From: Heliorestis convoluta
GTDB lineage: Bacteria > Bacillota > Desulfitobacteriia > Heliobacteriales > Heliobacteriaceae
Direction: 5' to 3'
Assembly: GCF_009649955.1 (NCBI RefSeq)
Contig: NZ_CP045875.1
Location: forward strand, 1,717,501 to 1,781,500
DNA: 64,000 nucleotides
The translations under genes were made by a program, and so were the position numbers. Shown here one piece after another: positions 1 to 9,677 of this stretch; within the stretch, counting starts at the first letter, position 1; every line of letters begins with the position of its first letter. Under the pieces are notes generated by a model. That model was not told the DNA's origin. It saw nothing but the letters and a program-made list of their open reading frames with translations, and did no database searches.

Positions 1-154
1 CAGCAACAGAGCGGATATGCTTTCGAGGGATGATCAATATATGATCAGGCGCCACTGGATTAATATCTCGGAAAGCAACAACCTCTTCATCTTCATAAAG
101 CAGAGGTGTTCCTATCTCTCGATTAACAATTTTACAGAATATGCAGTCTTCCAC
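1..154 (-). CDS. HIT family protein, 3' part outside window (partial)
   Basis: Reading the minus strand from a GTG at 154 gives a protein that begins VEDCIFCKIVNREIGTPLLY and continues with DINPVAPDHILIIPRKHI. This is the N-terminal half of a histidine-triad (HIT/HinT-like) nucleotide hydrolase, including the CxxC pair seen in many bacterial HinT proteins. The catalytic HxHxH motif would lie beyond the window edge. A strong ribosome site (AAGGGAGGTG) lies at 161-170. The gene follows mtaB by about 20 bases on the same strand, the usual order downstream of dnaJ-prmA-rsmE-mtaB in Firmicutes. It hydrolyses purine nucleoside phosphoramidates in characterised relatives. Confidence 0.88.
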   Translation of the reverse strand, partial: MEDCIFCKIVNREIGTPLLYEDEEVVAFRDINPVAPDHILIIPRKHIRSVA

Positions 155-175
155 GACTCTCACCTCCCTTGCAGG

Positions 176-1495
176 CTATAAGACTGAGAGAACCCCTTCT
201 AAAGAACCATCTTCTCTGACCGTCTTAAGCTCTATTATTTGAAGAGAGCCTCGTAAAGTATGGTCTTCGAGAAAATCTTCTCCTACAGGAACGAATACCT
301 TTAAATAATTATCAGTGTGACCGGTCCAATGTCTGTCCACTTTCTCTTCTAGTAGAACTTCTTTTCGTTGTCCTAGAAATTTCTGGCTATATCGATAGGA
401 AAGATGACGAGATATTTCCTGTATACGTTGAACTCGTTCTTCTTTCTTCTTTCTATCGATCTGTCCAGGAAAAGTTGCTGCTTTGGTGCCTCGACGAGGA
501 GAAAAAGGAAACACATGAACCCCTGCTAACTGTAATGTGCGACATAGTTCTTCTGTCTGCAAAAAATCTGCTTCTGACTCGCCTGGAAAACCAACAATGA
601 TATCAGTAGTAATGGCCCCATCTGGTAGCATTGACATTATCTTCGTGCATATATCAATAAAATCCTGCCTATTATAACGTCTTCCCATACTTTTTAGGAT
701 TTTATCAGATCCTGATTGTAAAGGTATATGAAAATGAGGACAAATTGTTGGTTCTGTTAGGGCTTCTAGCAAAGAGGGCGTAAATTCTTGCGGTTCAATC
801 GAGCCAATACGCAATCGATGTAGCCCTTCTAAGCGACAAAGCTTTTTAACAAGATCACCTAGATCAACATTTAGATCGGTACCGTAGGCACCGAGGTGAA
901 TGCCTGTAATAACAAGTTCTCGAAAGCCTTCTTGAATGAGTCGCTTTGCTTCTTTTATAACACTTTCGGGAGGACGGCTTCGCACGGGACCGCGCGCATA
1001 AGGAATAATACAGTAGGTACAGAAGAGGTTACAGCCATCTTGAATTTTTATAGAAGCACGAGCTTTAGAAATATCGGCATGGGCAGGGAATTCTTCAAAA
1101 AGTGTAACAGAACGAATATCTTCTACGGCATGGATCTGTTCTCCAACCTTTTTGTAATCTTCTACTAGCTCCACGATTTTTTGGCGTTGATCGGTGCCGA
1201 TAATAATGTCTACGCCTTCTATGGCTTGAACTTCTTCTGGCGAGACTTGGGCATAACAACCTGTAACGACAACGACAGCTTCTGGATTTCTACGCTGGGC
1301 TCGTCGAATCATTTGTCTTGATTTACGATCGCTAAGTTGGGTAACTGTACAAGTATTGATGACATAGACATCAGACCGTTCTTCAAAAGAAACGGTCTGA
1401 TACTGTCGAGCTTTAAAAAGGCCTGCTAAAGCGTCTGTTTCACCTTGGTTAACTTTACAACCGAGAGTGTAAAAAGCAACAGTAGAACTTCTCAT
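176..1495 (-). CDS. mtaB: tRNA t6A37 methylthiotransferase MtaB
   Basis: This radical-SAM enzyme inserts a methylthio group into t6A37 of tRNAs that read ANN codons. The N-terminal UPF0004 domain carries cysteines in TLGCKVN, NTCTVT and TGCYAQ. The radical-SAM cluster motif is CNLFCTYC near residue 155, and a C-terminal TRAM-like segment follows. I place the start at ATG 1495, which overlaps the rsmE stop as ATGA and has GGGGG upstream. A TTG at 1501 is an in-frame alternative adding two residues. The length of 439 residues is normal for MtaB. It is the penultimate gene of the dnaK-dnaJ-prmA-rsmE series and is probably translationally coupled to rsmE. Confidence 0.95.
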   Translation of the reverse strand: MRSSTVAFYTLGCKVNQGETDALAGLFKARQYQTVSFEERSDVYVINTCTVTQLSDRKSRQMIRRAQRRNPEAVVVVTGCYAQVSPEEVQAIEGVDIIIGTDQRQKIVELVEDYKKVGEQIHAVEDIRSVTLFEEFPAHADISKARASIKIQDGCNLFCTYCIIPYARGPVRSRPPESVIKEAKRLIQEGFRELVITGIHLGAYGTDLNVDLGDLVKKLCRLEGLHRLRIGSIEPQEFTPSLLEALTEPTICPHFHIPLQSGSDKILKSMGRRYNRQDFIDICTKIMSMLPDGAITTDIIVGFPGESEADFLQTEELCRTLQLAGVHVFPFSPRRGTKAATFPGQIDRKKKEERVQRIQEISRHLSYRYSQKFLGQRKEVLLEEKVDRHWTGHTDNYLKVFVPVGEDFLEDHTLRGSLQIIELKTVREDGSLEGVLSVL

Positions 1496-2235
1496 CCCCA
1501 ATCCCCCAGTTCATACATCAACGCAGCAATCGCAGCAAGGCCTGCTGTTTCTGTACGGAGAATTCTTGGGCCGAGTCGCAGTGAAATGGCACCTTTTTGA
1601 AAAGCAGGTGCCACTTCTGCTTCTGTTAAACCACCTTCTGGTCCAATAAGAAGGGTGACTTTTCGGGGCACTTCCGTCCATGATTGAAGTGTTTTTTTCA
1701 TGCCTTTGCTTTTTTCTTCTTCCCAAGGAATTAACAATGGCTCTGTTGGATTTATATTTTCATACCATTGTTGTAGCTTTTGCGGTACATCTACCTGCGG
1801 TACAAGGGTACGCCAACTTTGCTTGGCTGCTTCACGAGCAATTTTCTGCCATCGTTCTTGTCGCTCTCGACTTCTTTTCTCATCAAGTTGAACTATAGTT
1901 CGCTCTGTGAATAGAGGGGTGATTCGATGTACGCCGAGTTCCGTCGCTTTTTGTACAACCCAGTCCATCTTTTCGCCTTTGGCAATGCCTTGTACTAAAT
2001 GAATGGCCAAGGGTGCTTCTCTTGTGAAGCCTGTTGGGTTTAGTTGCCCTATAGCGACTCGCTTCGAAGATATTTCTACAACAATGGCATGAAACTCCTG
2101 TCCTTGACCATCAAAAGCAATAATTTCATCACCTTCGTTGAGTCGTAAAACTTTCGTCAGGTGACGACTTTCTTCTTCATCAAGCCAGATGGTTTCAGCA
2201 GGCAAGTGCTTAGAGTTAAATAAAAATCGATGCAT
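1492..2235 (-). CDS. rsmE: 16S rRNA m3U1498 methyltransferase RsmE
   Basis: RsmE is a SPOUT-class methyltransferase that methylates N3 of U1498 in 16S rRNA. Visible marks are the N-terminal PUA-like segment (MHRFLF...HLTKVLRL), the KGEKMDWVVQKATELGV motif, and the C-terminal knot LLIGPEGGLTEAE and LGPRILRTETA. The ATG at 2235 lies one base after the prmA stop with GGAGAGA upstream, so I prefer it to a longer in-frame extension reaching back into prmA. At 247 residues it has the usual length. It overlaps mtaB by four bases. Confidence 0.95.
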   Translation of the reverse strand: MHRFLFNSKHLPAETIWLDEEESRHLTKVLRLNEGDEIIAFDGQGQEFHAIVVEISSKRVAIGQLNPTGFTREAPLAIHLVQGIAKGEKMDWVVQKATELGVHRITPLFTERTIVQLDEKRSRERQERWQKIAREAAKQSWRTLVPQVDVPQKLQQWYENINPTEPLLIPWEEEKSKGMKKTLQSWTEVPRKVTLLIGPEGGLTEAEVAPAFQKGAISLRLGPRILRTETAGLAAIAALMYELGDWG

Positions 2236-2236
2236 T

Positions 2237-3178
2237 TTACTCTCTCCGCGAGACAATGGCAGCCCATTCTCCATGACTGATTAATTCTTCTACAGTAAAA
2301 CCATGGGTTGTTATATTTTCTACAACTTCGTCAAGTCGATGTTGGATAATCCCTGATGCAATAAATACTTTCCCGCTTTGCAGTACCTGTGCAGCCTGGG
2401 GAAGCATTCGAATGATTACATCAGCTACTATATTCGCCACCAATAGGTCTGGTTTTTCTTCAATCCCCTGCAGTAGATCATTTTCTTGTACTGTTGCGAT
2501 GTATTCCATGTTGTTTAGCTCTATGTTTTCTCTGGCTACATTGATTGCAATGGGATCATTGTCAAAAGCCTTTACAGAGGATGCGCCTAAGAGGGCGGCT
2601 GCAATAGCCAGTACACCTGAACCGGTCCCTACATCGATAACAGTGTCACCTTCATAGAGGTAATCTTCTAGGGCTCGTATACACATCACTGTGGTGGGAT
2701 GATTGCCAGTACCAAAAGCCATACCGGGATCAATAGATATGACGAGATCATCAGGAAAAGCTTTGTAGTTTTCCCAGGAAGGGCAAATTACTATCCTCTG
2801 GCCGACTTTCTCTGGCTTGAAAAAAGCTTTCCAAGCATTGGCCCAGTCTTCTTCTAGTAAGTCATTGAAAGTAATTCTATGGCCTGCCCATCCTTCTGTG
2901 TTCTCACGAGCAATAAGCTCTTCTTGAAGAAGTGCAAGTCGGTCATCAATCCGAGAATCGACGGGTAGATAGGCTTTTAGTCGAACCATGCCAGGAGGAA
3001 CATCAGGTATTTCAACATCATGATGATCCCAACTGTTATTGGCAATATAATCTGCAATCAGTTGGGGATCTTCGACAACCATGCCAACAGCTCCGACTGT
3101 TTCAAAAATCTCAGCCAATGCGTCCATATTAGCCTGACAAGTAGTGATGGATAGTTCACGCCACTTCAATAAGGCCAC
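2237..3178 (-). CDS. prmA: Ribosomal protein L11 methyltransferase PrmA
   Basis: PrmA is an S-adenosylmethionine methyltransferase that trimethylates ribosomal protein L11. The 313-residue protein has the N-terminal substrate-recognition domain and a Rossmann methyltransferase domain with VIDVGTGSGVLAIAAALLGA (SAM binding) and LLVANIVADVI (the NPP-like catalytic region is NIVA here, as is common in PrmA). Before this lies DPGMAFGTGNHPTT, the PrmA signature. The start is GTG 3178 with GGGGGAAGGGTG upstream. It sits about 30 bases downstream of dnaJ in the same transcription unit. Confidence 0.95.
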   Translation of the reverse strand: MALLKWRELSITTCQANMDALAEIFETVGAVGMVVEDPQLIADYIANNSWDHHDVEIPDVPPGMVRLKAYLPVDSRIDDRLALLQEELIARENTEGWAGHRITFNDLLEEDWANAWKAFFKPEKVGQRIVICPSWENYKAFPDDLVISIDPGMAFGTGNHPTTVMCIRALEDYLYEGDTVIDVGTGSGVLAIAAALLGASSVKAFDNDPIAINVARENIELNNMEYIATVQENDLLQGIEEKPDLLVANIVADVIIRMLPQAAQVLQSGKVFIASGIIQHRLDEVVENITTHGFTVEELISHGEWAAIVSRRE

Positions 3179-3209
3179 ACCCTTCCCCCGTTGTTGACAA
3201 AATACTGGC

Positions 3210-4331
3210 TCACATAAAGGCGTCTTTTACTTTTTCAAAGAAAGACTTTTCCTTATCTGTATTCATATTATCTCTGTTCAAAGTACGCCCAAAGTTCCGC
3301 AACAATTCTTTTTGTTTCTCTGAAAGATTCGTCGGGATCGAGACTTTGATTTGTATTTTTTGATCGCCTCGTCCGGTGCCTCGCAAACGCTTAATACCTT
3401 TGTTACGGATACGAATGATAGCGCCATTTTGTGTGCCTTCAGGAACTTTAACGATAACTTTTCCGTCTAAGGTGGGCACTTCTACTTCATCACCGAGAGC
3501 TGCCTGTACGATGGTAATTGGAACCTGACAAATTACATCGTCTTGCTCACGCTCAAAAAAGGGATGGGGTTCAACTTCAATAAAAACGTAAAGATCTCCA
3601 GGTGGCCCGCCCTGGGTACCTGCTTCTCCTTCGTTCTGAACTCGAATTCGATTGCCCGTATCCACACCACCTGGGACATTTACTTTGATTCGTCTATATT
3701 TTCGAACTTTGCCCTGGCCAGAGCAGTGTTTACAGGGCTTACTGATTACTTTACCTTCGCCACGACAAGTGGAGCAAGTACTGACAGTTTGAACTTGACC
3801 TAAAAAGGTCTTTTTGACGGTAGCGACACGACCTGTGCCTTTACAGGTGGGGCAGGTTGTTGCTGTTGTTCCTGGCTCAGCGCCACTGCCATCACAAATC
3901 TCACAAGATTCCATACGAGCGATTTCAACTTCTTTTTCTAGACCGAAGGCGGCTTCTTCAAAGCTAATTCGCAGATTGAACCGCAAATCAGCGCCTCTTT
4001 GAGGACCTCGACGCTGGTTCCCTCCAAATCCGCCTCCAAAGAACATATCAAAGATATCTCCAAAACCGCTCATATCGGAGCCCATGCCACCGTACTCAAA
4101 GCCACCGCCTGGCCCCATGTGACCAAATTGATCGTATCGAGCTCTCTTGTCTGGATCAGAAAGAACTTCGTAGGCTTCGTTGATTTCTTTAATCTTCACT
4201 TCTGCTTCTTCTTTATTCGGATGTACATCAGGGTGATATTGTTTTAGTAATTTTCGATAAGCTTTTTTGATATCCGATTCTGATGCATCCTTCGATATAC
4301 CAAGGACTTCATAGTAGTCACGCTTGCTCAT
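3210..4331 (-). CDS. dnaJ: Chaperone DnaJ (Hsp40)
   Basis: DnaJ is the co-chaperone that delivers substrates to DnaK and stimulates its ATPase. It has a J domain (residues 1-66, HPD at 33-35), a Gly/Phe-rich linker ([10 protein letters not shown] to FFGGGFGG), and four CxxCxGxG zinc repeats ([32 protein letters not shown]), followed by the two C-terminal beta-sandwich domains. The ATG at 4331 has GGAGGGAGGGG upstream, so the upstream in-frame TTG is not needed. At 373 residues it is a typical class A DnaJ. It is co-oriented with dnaK, 69 bases downstream. Confidence 0.97.
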   Translation of the reverse strand: MSKRDYYEVLGISKDASESDIKKAYRKLLKQYHPDVHPNKEEAEVKIKEINEAYEVLSDPDKRARYDQFGHMGPGGGFEYGGMGSDMSGFGDIFDMFFGGGFGGNQRRGPQRGADLRFNLRISFEEAAFGLEKEVEIARMESCEICDGSGAEPGTTATTCPTCKGTGRVATVKKTFLGQVQTVSTCSTCRGEGKVISKPCKHCSGQGKVRKYRRIKVNVPGGVDTGNRIRVQNEGEAGTQGGPPGDLYVFIEVEPHPFFEREQDDVICQVPITIVQAALGDEVEVPTLDGKVIVKVPEGTQNGAIIRIRNKGIKRLRGTGRGDQKIQIKVSIPTNLSEKQKELLRNFGRTLNRDNMNTDKEKSFFEKVKDAFM

Positions 4332-4360
4332 CTTGCCCCTCCCTCCAGTCAAAGCATCGA

Positions 4361-4388
4361 CAGGGGAGGCCCTTGTTGTGCCTCCCCA
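4361..4388 (-). other. Hairpin in dnaK-dnaJ spacer
   Basis: An 8-bp GC-rich inverted repeat (GGGGAGGC / GCCTCCCC) with a 9-base loop fills the short gap between dnaK and dnaJ. No uridine run follows it in the direction of transcription. It is therefore better read as an mRNA-stability or processing hairpin than as a terminator. Function is inference. Confidence 0.4.
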
Positions 4389-4400
4389 GGTCTGTTATCT

Positions 4401-6239
4401 TTACGATTTCTTTTTATCTTCGTCAACAACAGTATACTCTGCATCAACTACATTGGGATCTTTTGGTTCCGCCTCTCCCGCTGTTTCTTGTTGATTTTCT
4501 GCAGGTCCTGCTTGTTGATACATTTTTGTTGTCATTTCGTAGAGAACGACAGTTAAGGCTTCTGTTTTATTCTTGATATCTTCAAAGTCTTCACCGGCTA
4601 AAGCCTGTTTAAGCTCTTCTTTAGCTTGATTCACTTTTTCTACTTCTGCAGCCTCTGCTTTTTCACCCATTTCATTGATTGTTTTTTCTGTCTGGTAAAC
4701 AAGTGAGTCTGCTCGGTTGCGTATTTCTACGTTTTCTTGTAATTTACGGTCTTCTTCAGCATGAAGTTCAGCATCTTTTACCATTTGATCAATTTCGTCT
4801 TTACTGAGGCCAGTAGAAGCTGTAATGGTAATCTTTTGTTCATTGCCTGAAGCGAGGTCTTTGGCGCTTACGTTGACTATACCATTAACGTCGATGTCAA
4901 ATTTCACTTCAACTTGAGGAATGCCTCTTGGTGCTGGTGGAATGCCTGTTAGATGGAAGCGACCTAAGGTTTTGTTCTGTGCTGCAATTTTGCGCTCTCC
5001 TTGGAGAACATGGACTTCTACAGAAGTCTGGTTATCAGCAGCTGTTGTGAAGATTTCGCTCTTAGAAGTAGGAATACGGCTGTTACGTTCAATCAAAATT
5101 GTACAAACGCCACCGAGTGTCTCAATTCCTAAGGACAAAGGTGCAACATCCGCTAAGATAATACCTTTGACTTCACCGCCAATAACTCCACCTTGAATGG
5201 CCGCACCCATAGCAACAACTTCATCAGGATTGATACCTTGGAAAGCGTCTTTGCCAAAGTGTTTGCGAATGGCTTCTTGAACAGCTGGAATTCTAGTAGA
5301 ACCGCCTACGAGAATAATTTTATCAATTTTGCTGGGCTCTAATTTGGCATCAGCAAGCGCCTGGCGAGTTGAGATCATCGTTTTTTCGACTAAATCGGCT
5401 GTCAACTCGTTAAATTTTGCTCTCGATAAAGTCATGTCTAAATGTTCTGCACCATTGGCTGTTGCTGTGATAAAGGGCAGATTAATAGTCGCTGATAGAA
5501 CAGTAGAAAGTTCTTTTTTGGCATTTTCAGCTGCTTCTTTGAGGCGCTGTATAGCCATTTTATCTTTCCGTAGGTCAATGCCTTTTTCTTTTTGGAACTC
5601 ACTAATCATCCAGTCAATAATACGGTCATCGAAGTCGTCTCCACCAAGTTTGTTATTCCCGGAGGTAGACTTAACTTCAAAAACTCCTTCGCCAAGCTCT
5701 AAGATTGAGACGTCAAAGGTACCGCCACCGAGATCATAGACAAGGATGGTTTGATCTTCTTCTTTGTCAATACCATAAGCGAGAGCCGCTGCTGTTGGCT
5801 CGTTAATAATTCGCATCACTTCTAAACCAGCGATAGCGCCTGCATCTTTGGTAGCTTGACGCTGAGAATCAGTAAAATAAGCAGGTACGGTAATAACAGC
5901 TTTTTGTACCTTCTCACCGAGATAGGCTTCTGCATCGGCTTTTAACTTTTGCAGAATCATAGCGGAGATTTCTTGTGGTGTATAGCCTTTTTCTCCAACT
6001 GTAACTTTGTAATCTGTACCCATATGTCTTTTGATCGATGCGATAGTGCCATCAGGATTGGTAATGGCTTGACGCTTTGCCACTTGACCAACGAGACGTT
6101 CACCATTTTTGGCAAACCCTACGACAGATGGTGTAGTACGAGCACCTTCTTTGTTGGCGATAACAACTGGCTCGCCACCTTCCATTACAGATACACAAGA
6201 GTTGGTTGTACCTAAGTCAATACCTATTATCTTACTCAT
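4401..6239 (-). CDS. dnaK: Molecular chaperone DnaK (Hsp70)
   Basis: DnaK is the ATP-driven Hsp70 chaperone. The nucleotide-binding domain opens with [17 protein letters not shown] and contains [34 protein letters not shown] and [11 protein letters not shown]. The substrate-binding domain follows [14 protein letters not shown]. The 612-residue length and the acidic C-terminal tail ending [14 protein letters not shown] are usual for Firmicutes. GGAGG precedes the ATG. It lies between grpE and dnaJ under the CIRCE-bearing hrcA promoter, so its synthesis should be repressed by HrcA. Confidence 0.98.
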   Translation of the reverse strand: MSKIIGIDLGTTNSCVSVMEGGEPVVIANKEGARTTPSVVGFAKNGERLVGQVAKRQAITNPDGTIASIKRHMGTDYKVTVGEKGYTPQEISAMILQKLKADAEAYLGEKVQKAVITVPAYFTDSQRQATKDAGAIAGLEVMRIINEPTAAALAYGIDKEEDQTILVYDLGGGTFDVSILELGEGVFEVKSTSGNNKLGGDDFDDRIIDWMISEFQKEKGIDLRKDKMAIQRLKEAAENAKKELSTVLSATINLPFITATANGAEHLDMTLSRAKFNELTADLVEKTMISTRQALADAKLEPSKIDKIILVGGSTRIPAVQEAIRKHFGKDAFQGINPDEVVAMGAAIQGGVIGGEVKGIILADVAPLSLGIETLGGVCTILIERNSRIPTSKSEIFTTAADNQTSVEVHVLQGERKIAAQNKTLGRFHLTGIPPAPRGIPQVEVKFDIDVNGIVNVSAKDLASGNEQKITITASTGLSKDEIDQMVKDAELHAEEDRKLQENVEIRNRADSLVYQTEKTINEMGEKAEAAEVEKVNQAKEELKQALAGEDFEDIKNKTEALTVVLYEMTTKMYQQAGPAENQQETAGEAEPKDPNVVDAEYTVVDEDKKKS

Positions 6240-6280
6240 GATTCTTGAAACCTCCGTAATTTTTAAGCTGAATTATCAAA

Positions 6281-6907
6281 TTATCCTTGTGCTACTTTGA
6301 CCATAGCAGGGCGAATCACTTTTCCTTTAAGTAAGTAGCCCTTCTGAAATTCATCCATCACTGTGCCATCCTGGTATTCTTCTGTAGAAGGGGCATACAT
6401 GGCAGCTTCATGATAGTTCGGATCGAAAGGCTGGCCAATGGCTACCATCGGCTCTACGCCTTCTTTGACCAATTGATCCAGCAGTTGGCGATAAATCATC
6501 TCTATGCCTGATAAAACATTGCTGGCACTGTCCCCATTGATGGCTTGTAAAGCTCGTTGAAAATTATCTAGTACAGGCAATAGCGCTTTTACGAGACCTT
6601 CTGTTGCATAAGTCGCCAGTTCTTCTTTTTCTCGTACTGTTCTGCGTTTGTAGTTGTCAAAGTCTGCTTGTAAACGATTGTATCTGTGTTCCCACTCTTG
6701 CAGCTCTTTTTCAGCTTCTTCTAGCTTGGCTTTGGTTTCGGCTACTTCTTCTAGAAAGGCTGCTAATCGTTTGCTCGCATCTTCTGCTTTTTCTTCAGAA
6801 CTTCCTGTAGCACCATCTGAAACTTCTTGCCCTTCATCTGTAGTTACCTCAAGTTGTTCATGCTCTTGAGAAGCTTCTGTTGTTTCTTTTTTCTCTTCTG
6901 GAATCAC
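6281..6907 (-). CDS. grpE: Nucleotide exchange factor GrpE
   Basis: GrpE releases ADP from DnaK. The protein has a long acidic, Glu/Gln-rich N-terminal arm, a coiled coil (about residues 45-100), and the conserved dimer and beta-wing region including RLQADFDNYKRR and the C-terminal KGYLLKGKVIRPAMVKVAQG. I choose GTG 6907, which overlaps the chaperonin stop as GTGA and sits 7 bases after GGAGG. A TTG three bases earlier is also possible. The overlap implies translational coupling to the chaperonin gene. Confidence 0.96.
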   Translation of the reverse strand: MIPEEKKETTEASQEHEQLEVTTDEGQEVSDGATGSSEEKAEDASKRLAAFLEEVAETKAKLEEAEKELQEWEHRYNRLQADFDNYKRRTVREKEELATYATEGLVKALLPVLDNFQRALQAINGDSASNVLSGIEMIYRQLLDQLVKEGVEPMVAIGQPFDPNYHEAAMYAPSTEEYQDGTVMDEFQKGYLLKGKVIRPAMVKVAQG

Positions 6908-8466
6908 CAATTGCCCTCCCCTGTTTCTCTCTCATGGCGATCTTCTCGCTTTTTGATGATCGTATCAATGCGTAAGATCGCCTCGGCCACTTCACCTGCT
7001 GCTTTTAAGGCATGAACTTTGACCAATACAGGGTCAACAACGCCCATCTCCCACATATCGGCTACTTCACCATTGTCGCAGTTAATAGAAAGACTGTCGC
7101 TATTCTTTTCCATCTGTGCAGCAATGACGTCGCCTAGCTTTTCGAGTGGGTTAAAGCCAGCATTGGTTACAATCTGTGAAAAAGGTCGTTTTAAAGCTGC
7201 GACGACGCAATCGAGTCCATAGGCCGACATCCCTTTCATCTCACGTCGCAGCTCTTCTACTTTTCTTGCTACAGTAAGCTCTACAGCGCCACCACCTGGG
7301 ATAAGACCTGCTTTTACAGCGGCTTGCACAGCAGAGGCTGCATCTTTAGCGATTCTTTCTCTCTCTCCGACTACTTCCTCTGTAGCTGCTCCCACAAGTA
7401 CAGTTGCAACGGGCTTGCTTTTTCCGTCTAAAATATGCAATTGTTCTAATTTTTCATCAACAATTGCTTTTCCACAGAAGCCTACGTAACGTTTTAATTC
7501 AGGTAGATCTTTTTTCAAGCCTGTTCGTTTTATAGCTCTGGCTCCGCTGTGCTCAGCTACTTTTTTCAATTCTTTGCTTGATACTCTTTGAACAACAAGA
7601 ATGCCTGCATCACCGAGCATTTCTTCAGCAATATCTTCTACACCACGATCGACAAGTACAACTTTTACATCTAGTTCGATAATCTTACGGATATTTTCAA
7701 CAAACTCTTGTTGCATTTGGCGATACCAGGCAAAGCCTGCTTCGGTACTTAAGGCTTCTTCACTTAATTGCTCCGGTTCTAAAGCATCGTCGATAATGAG
7801 GATAGAAGCATCATCAAGACGCTTTGGCATATCTTCATTCATCGGCATTTTGTTAACAATAACACCGGAGAATACCTGATTATCAGCATTTTCTTGCGCT
7901 TTTATGGTATCAGAAAGTTTGAAGTTATGTTCTTTTAACTTTTCTTCTCCCACCAATCTAGCTGCTTCAATCACAAGATGAGCAATATCAAGATGCTCTC
8001 GTCCTGCTACAAGGGCAACCTTTTCTAGCATGGGATCTTGCAACGTCTCCACAGGACGAGCACTTTGATAGAACAAGTCAATGGCATTTTTGACGCCGCC
8101 CTTGAGACCTTCAATGACTCTTGACACAGGTACGCCTTTGCTTACTTGATTGACACCTTCTGCAACCAAGCTTCCTGCTAATACGGTGGCCGTGGTGGTG
8201 CCATCGCCAATCTCATCTTGTTGCGCTTTGGCTGTTTTAATTAACATGCGAGCAGCAGGATGGTTGACTTCCATCAACTGTAGAATTGTAACACCATCAT
8301 TGGTAATGATAACGTCACCAAACTTATCAACAAGCATCGTATCGAGGCCTTTAGGGCCTAGTGTCCCTTCCACGGCGGAAGTAATTGCTCGAATGGCATT
8401 CGAATTGGTAATCAAAGCGGCAAGGCGCTCATCTACTTCTGATTGGTTGGCTTGCTTGGCACTCAA
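6904..8466 (-). CDS. Group II-like (bacterial 'group III') chaperonin, TCP-1/thermosome family
   Basis: This 520-residue protein belongs to the Cpn60/TCP-1 superfamily but resembles archaeal thermosome subunits, not GroEL. It has EGTLGPKGLDTMLVDKFGD near residues 33-51, NDGVT at 56-60 and GDGTTTATVLAG at 87-98 (nucleotide binding and hydrolysis). Its C-terminal end is thermosome-like (GVVDPVLVKVHALKAAGEVAEAILRIDTIIKK, quoted here in parts of one segment near 470-505). No GroES partner gene lies beside it, as expected for a built-in-lid chaperonin. The start is TTG 8466 after GGAGGAG. The position between hrcA and grpE matches that described for Carboxydothermus hydrogenoformans. Regulation with dnaK by HrcA is inferred. 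Confidence 0.93.
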   Translation of the reverse strand: MSAKQANQSEVDERLAALITNSNAIRAITSAVEGTLGPKGLDTMLVDKFGDVIITNDGVTILQLMEVNHPAARMLIKTAKAQQDEIGDGTTTATVLAGSLVAEGVNQVSKGVPVSRVIEGLKGGVKNAIDLFYQSARPVETLQDPMLEKVALVAGREHLDIAHLVIEAARLVGEEKLKEHNFKLSDTIKAQENADNQVFSGVIVNKMPMNEDMPKRLDDASILIIDDALEPEQLSEEALSTEAGFAWYRQMQQEFVENIRKIIELDVKVVLVDRGVEDIAEEMLGDAGILVVQRVSSKELKKVAEHSGARAIKRTGLKKDLPELKRYVGFCGKAIVDEKLEQLHILDGKSKPVATVLVGAATEEVVGERERIAKDAASAVQAAVKAGLIPGGGAVELTVARKVEELRREMKGMSAYGLDCVVAALKRPFSQIVTNAGFNPLEKLGDVIAAQMEKNSDSLSINCDNGEVADMWEMGVVDPVLVKVHALKAAGEVAEAILRIDTIIKKREDRHERETGEGNW

Positions 8467-8510
8467 AGATAAACTCCTCCAAGATCGACAAAAATTGATT
8501 GGCAGGCAAA

Positions 8511-8536
8511 TAGGGACTTTTTATTCAAAGCCCCTA
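8511..8536 (-). other. Hairpin between hrcA and chaperonin gene
   Basis: A 10-bp imperfect stem (TAGGGACTTT / AAAGCCCCTA, one internal mismatch, 6-base loop) lies in the 83-base gap between hrcA and the chaperonin gene. On the minus strand it is followed by TTTGCC, a very short uridine run. It may be a weak attenuator or an RNA-processing hairpin setting different levels of repressor and chaperones. That role is inference. Confidence 0.35.
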
Positions 8537-8549
8537 CTTCTCGAAACAA

Positions 8550-9581
8550 TCAGCGCCGAAAATATTTTCTCAATACATGAGACAGTTGATCCGTTAGAGT
8601 CTCTACGGCAGCCATTGCTTTGGAGTACTCCATACGAGTCGGACCAATGAGTCCGATGACCCCCAGTGTCTCACCATCTACTTGATAGGTCGCTGTAATC
8701 ATACTGCAATTACGAAAGCCCTGGTGCACATTCTCTAGACCAATTTTTACATTGAGACCTTTTTTGGAAGTCTCATTCAAAATATGTCGAACCGTATGAT
8801 GCTCTTGTAGTATGCCCAAAAGAGTTTGAATTTTTTCCACGTCTTTAAACTCTGGCTGTTTAAAGATGTTCAGCGTTCCTCCAAGGTATACTCTTTCTTG
8901 TCCTTCCGCTTTCAGTGCTTCATCAATCACTTCAAGAGCTTGACTTAACACCTGCTCTTCTTTTTTTAGAATTTCTGCCAATTCTCTAAAAAGAGCCATA
9001 CGGACTTTGTCAAGAGATAACCCCATCAAACTTTTATTGAGAAAACGAGCTACTTTTTGCAAATCTGCGGTAGACAAAAATTCTGGTATGTCGAGAATCT
9101 TACTTTCTATAATTCCAGCTGACGTAATAACAACAGCCACCGCTTTGTTCGGTTGTAATGGAATCAATTGCAATTGTTGAAAAGTAGTCTTACCTATTTC
9201 GGGGCTCAGTACAACAGCTGTATAATTCGTCAATTGCGATAACAAATCAGTAGCTTGCTGCATGACCATATTCACTTCTAAGTGATCGTGTAAAGTCTCT
9301 CGAACAACGTACAACTGGGACTCATGAAGTTGCTCGCGCTCCATCAGGCAATCGACAAAGTATCGATAGCCACCATCTGATGGAATCCGACCTGCAGACG
9401 TATAAGGCTGTTCAATAAAGCCAAGCTCTTCTAAGTCGGACATTTCATTACGAATGGTCGCAGGACTTACACCTAGATTATACTTACGAGCTATTGTTCG
9501 GGAGCCAACAGGTTCAGCTGTGGACACATAGTCACGGATGATCGCAGACAACACTTTTTGCTTTCTTTGATCCATCTGCAT
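8550..9581 (-). CDS. hrcA: Heat-inducible transcription repressor HrcA
   Basis: HrcA represses class I heat-shock operons by binding CIRCE. The N-terminal winged helix includes [21 protein letters not shown] and [28 protein letters not shown], which are signature segments. The GAF-like dimerisation domain follows, ending in [18 protein letters not shown]. The start is ATG 9581 with GGGAGG at 9591-9596. An ATG at 9575 is also possible. A longer upstream in-frame TTG would place the start inside the CIRCE, so I reject it. At 343 residues it has normal length. It is the first gene of the heat-shock operon and autoregulated. Confidence 0.96.
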   Translation of the reverse strand: MQMDQRKQKVLSAIIRDYVSTAEPVGSRTIARKYNLGVSPATIRNEMSDLEELGFIEQPYTSAGRIPSDGGYRYFVDCLMEREQLHESQLYVVRETLHDHLEVNMVMQQATDLLSQLTNYTAVVLSPEIGKTTFQQLQLIPLQPNKAVAVVITSAGIIESKILDIPEFLSTADLQKVARFLNKSLMGLSLDKVRMALFRELAEILKKEEQVLSQALEVIDEALKAEGQERVYLGGTLNIFKQPEFKDVEKIQTLLGILQEHHTVRHILNETSKKGLNVKIGLENVHQGFRNCSMITATYQVDGETLGVIGLIGPTRMEYSKAMAAVETLTDQLSHVLRKYFRR

Positions 9582-9600
9582 CTCCGACAACCTCCCGTTG

Positions 9601-9627
9601 TTAGCACTCTTCAACAACGAGTGCTAA
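9601..9627 (-). promoter_or_regulatory. CIRCE operator
   Basis: A perfect CIRCE inverted repeat, TTAGCACTC, nine bases, GAGTGCTAA, lies between the hrcA promoter and its ribosome site. CIRCE is the established HrcA operator, so the hrcA-chaperonin-grpE-dnaK-dnaJ unit should be HrcA-repressed and heat-inducible. Confidence 0.97.
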
Positions 9628-9641
9628 CGTTCTTTAGATAA

Positions 9642-9670
9642 AAAATACCATTGAGAAAAAGTATTGTCAA
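9642..9670 (-). promoter_or_regulatory. Sigma-A-type promoter of the hrcA operon
   Basis: On the minus strand TTGACA (9665-9670) and TATTTT (9642-9647) are separated by 17 bases, just upstream of the CIRCE. The spacing and -35 match the vegetative consensus. CIRCE would then lie near the transcription start, the usual arrangement. Confidence 0.8.
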
Positions 9671-9677
9671 TACCACT

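Noticed and set aside
896-1168. Antisense ORF inside mtaB, and many similar ones inside dnaK, hemW, holA and others
   Set aside because: They lie opposite well-supported genes, have no family similarity and no ribosome site. They are shadows.
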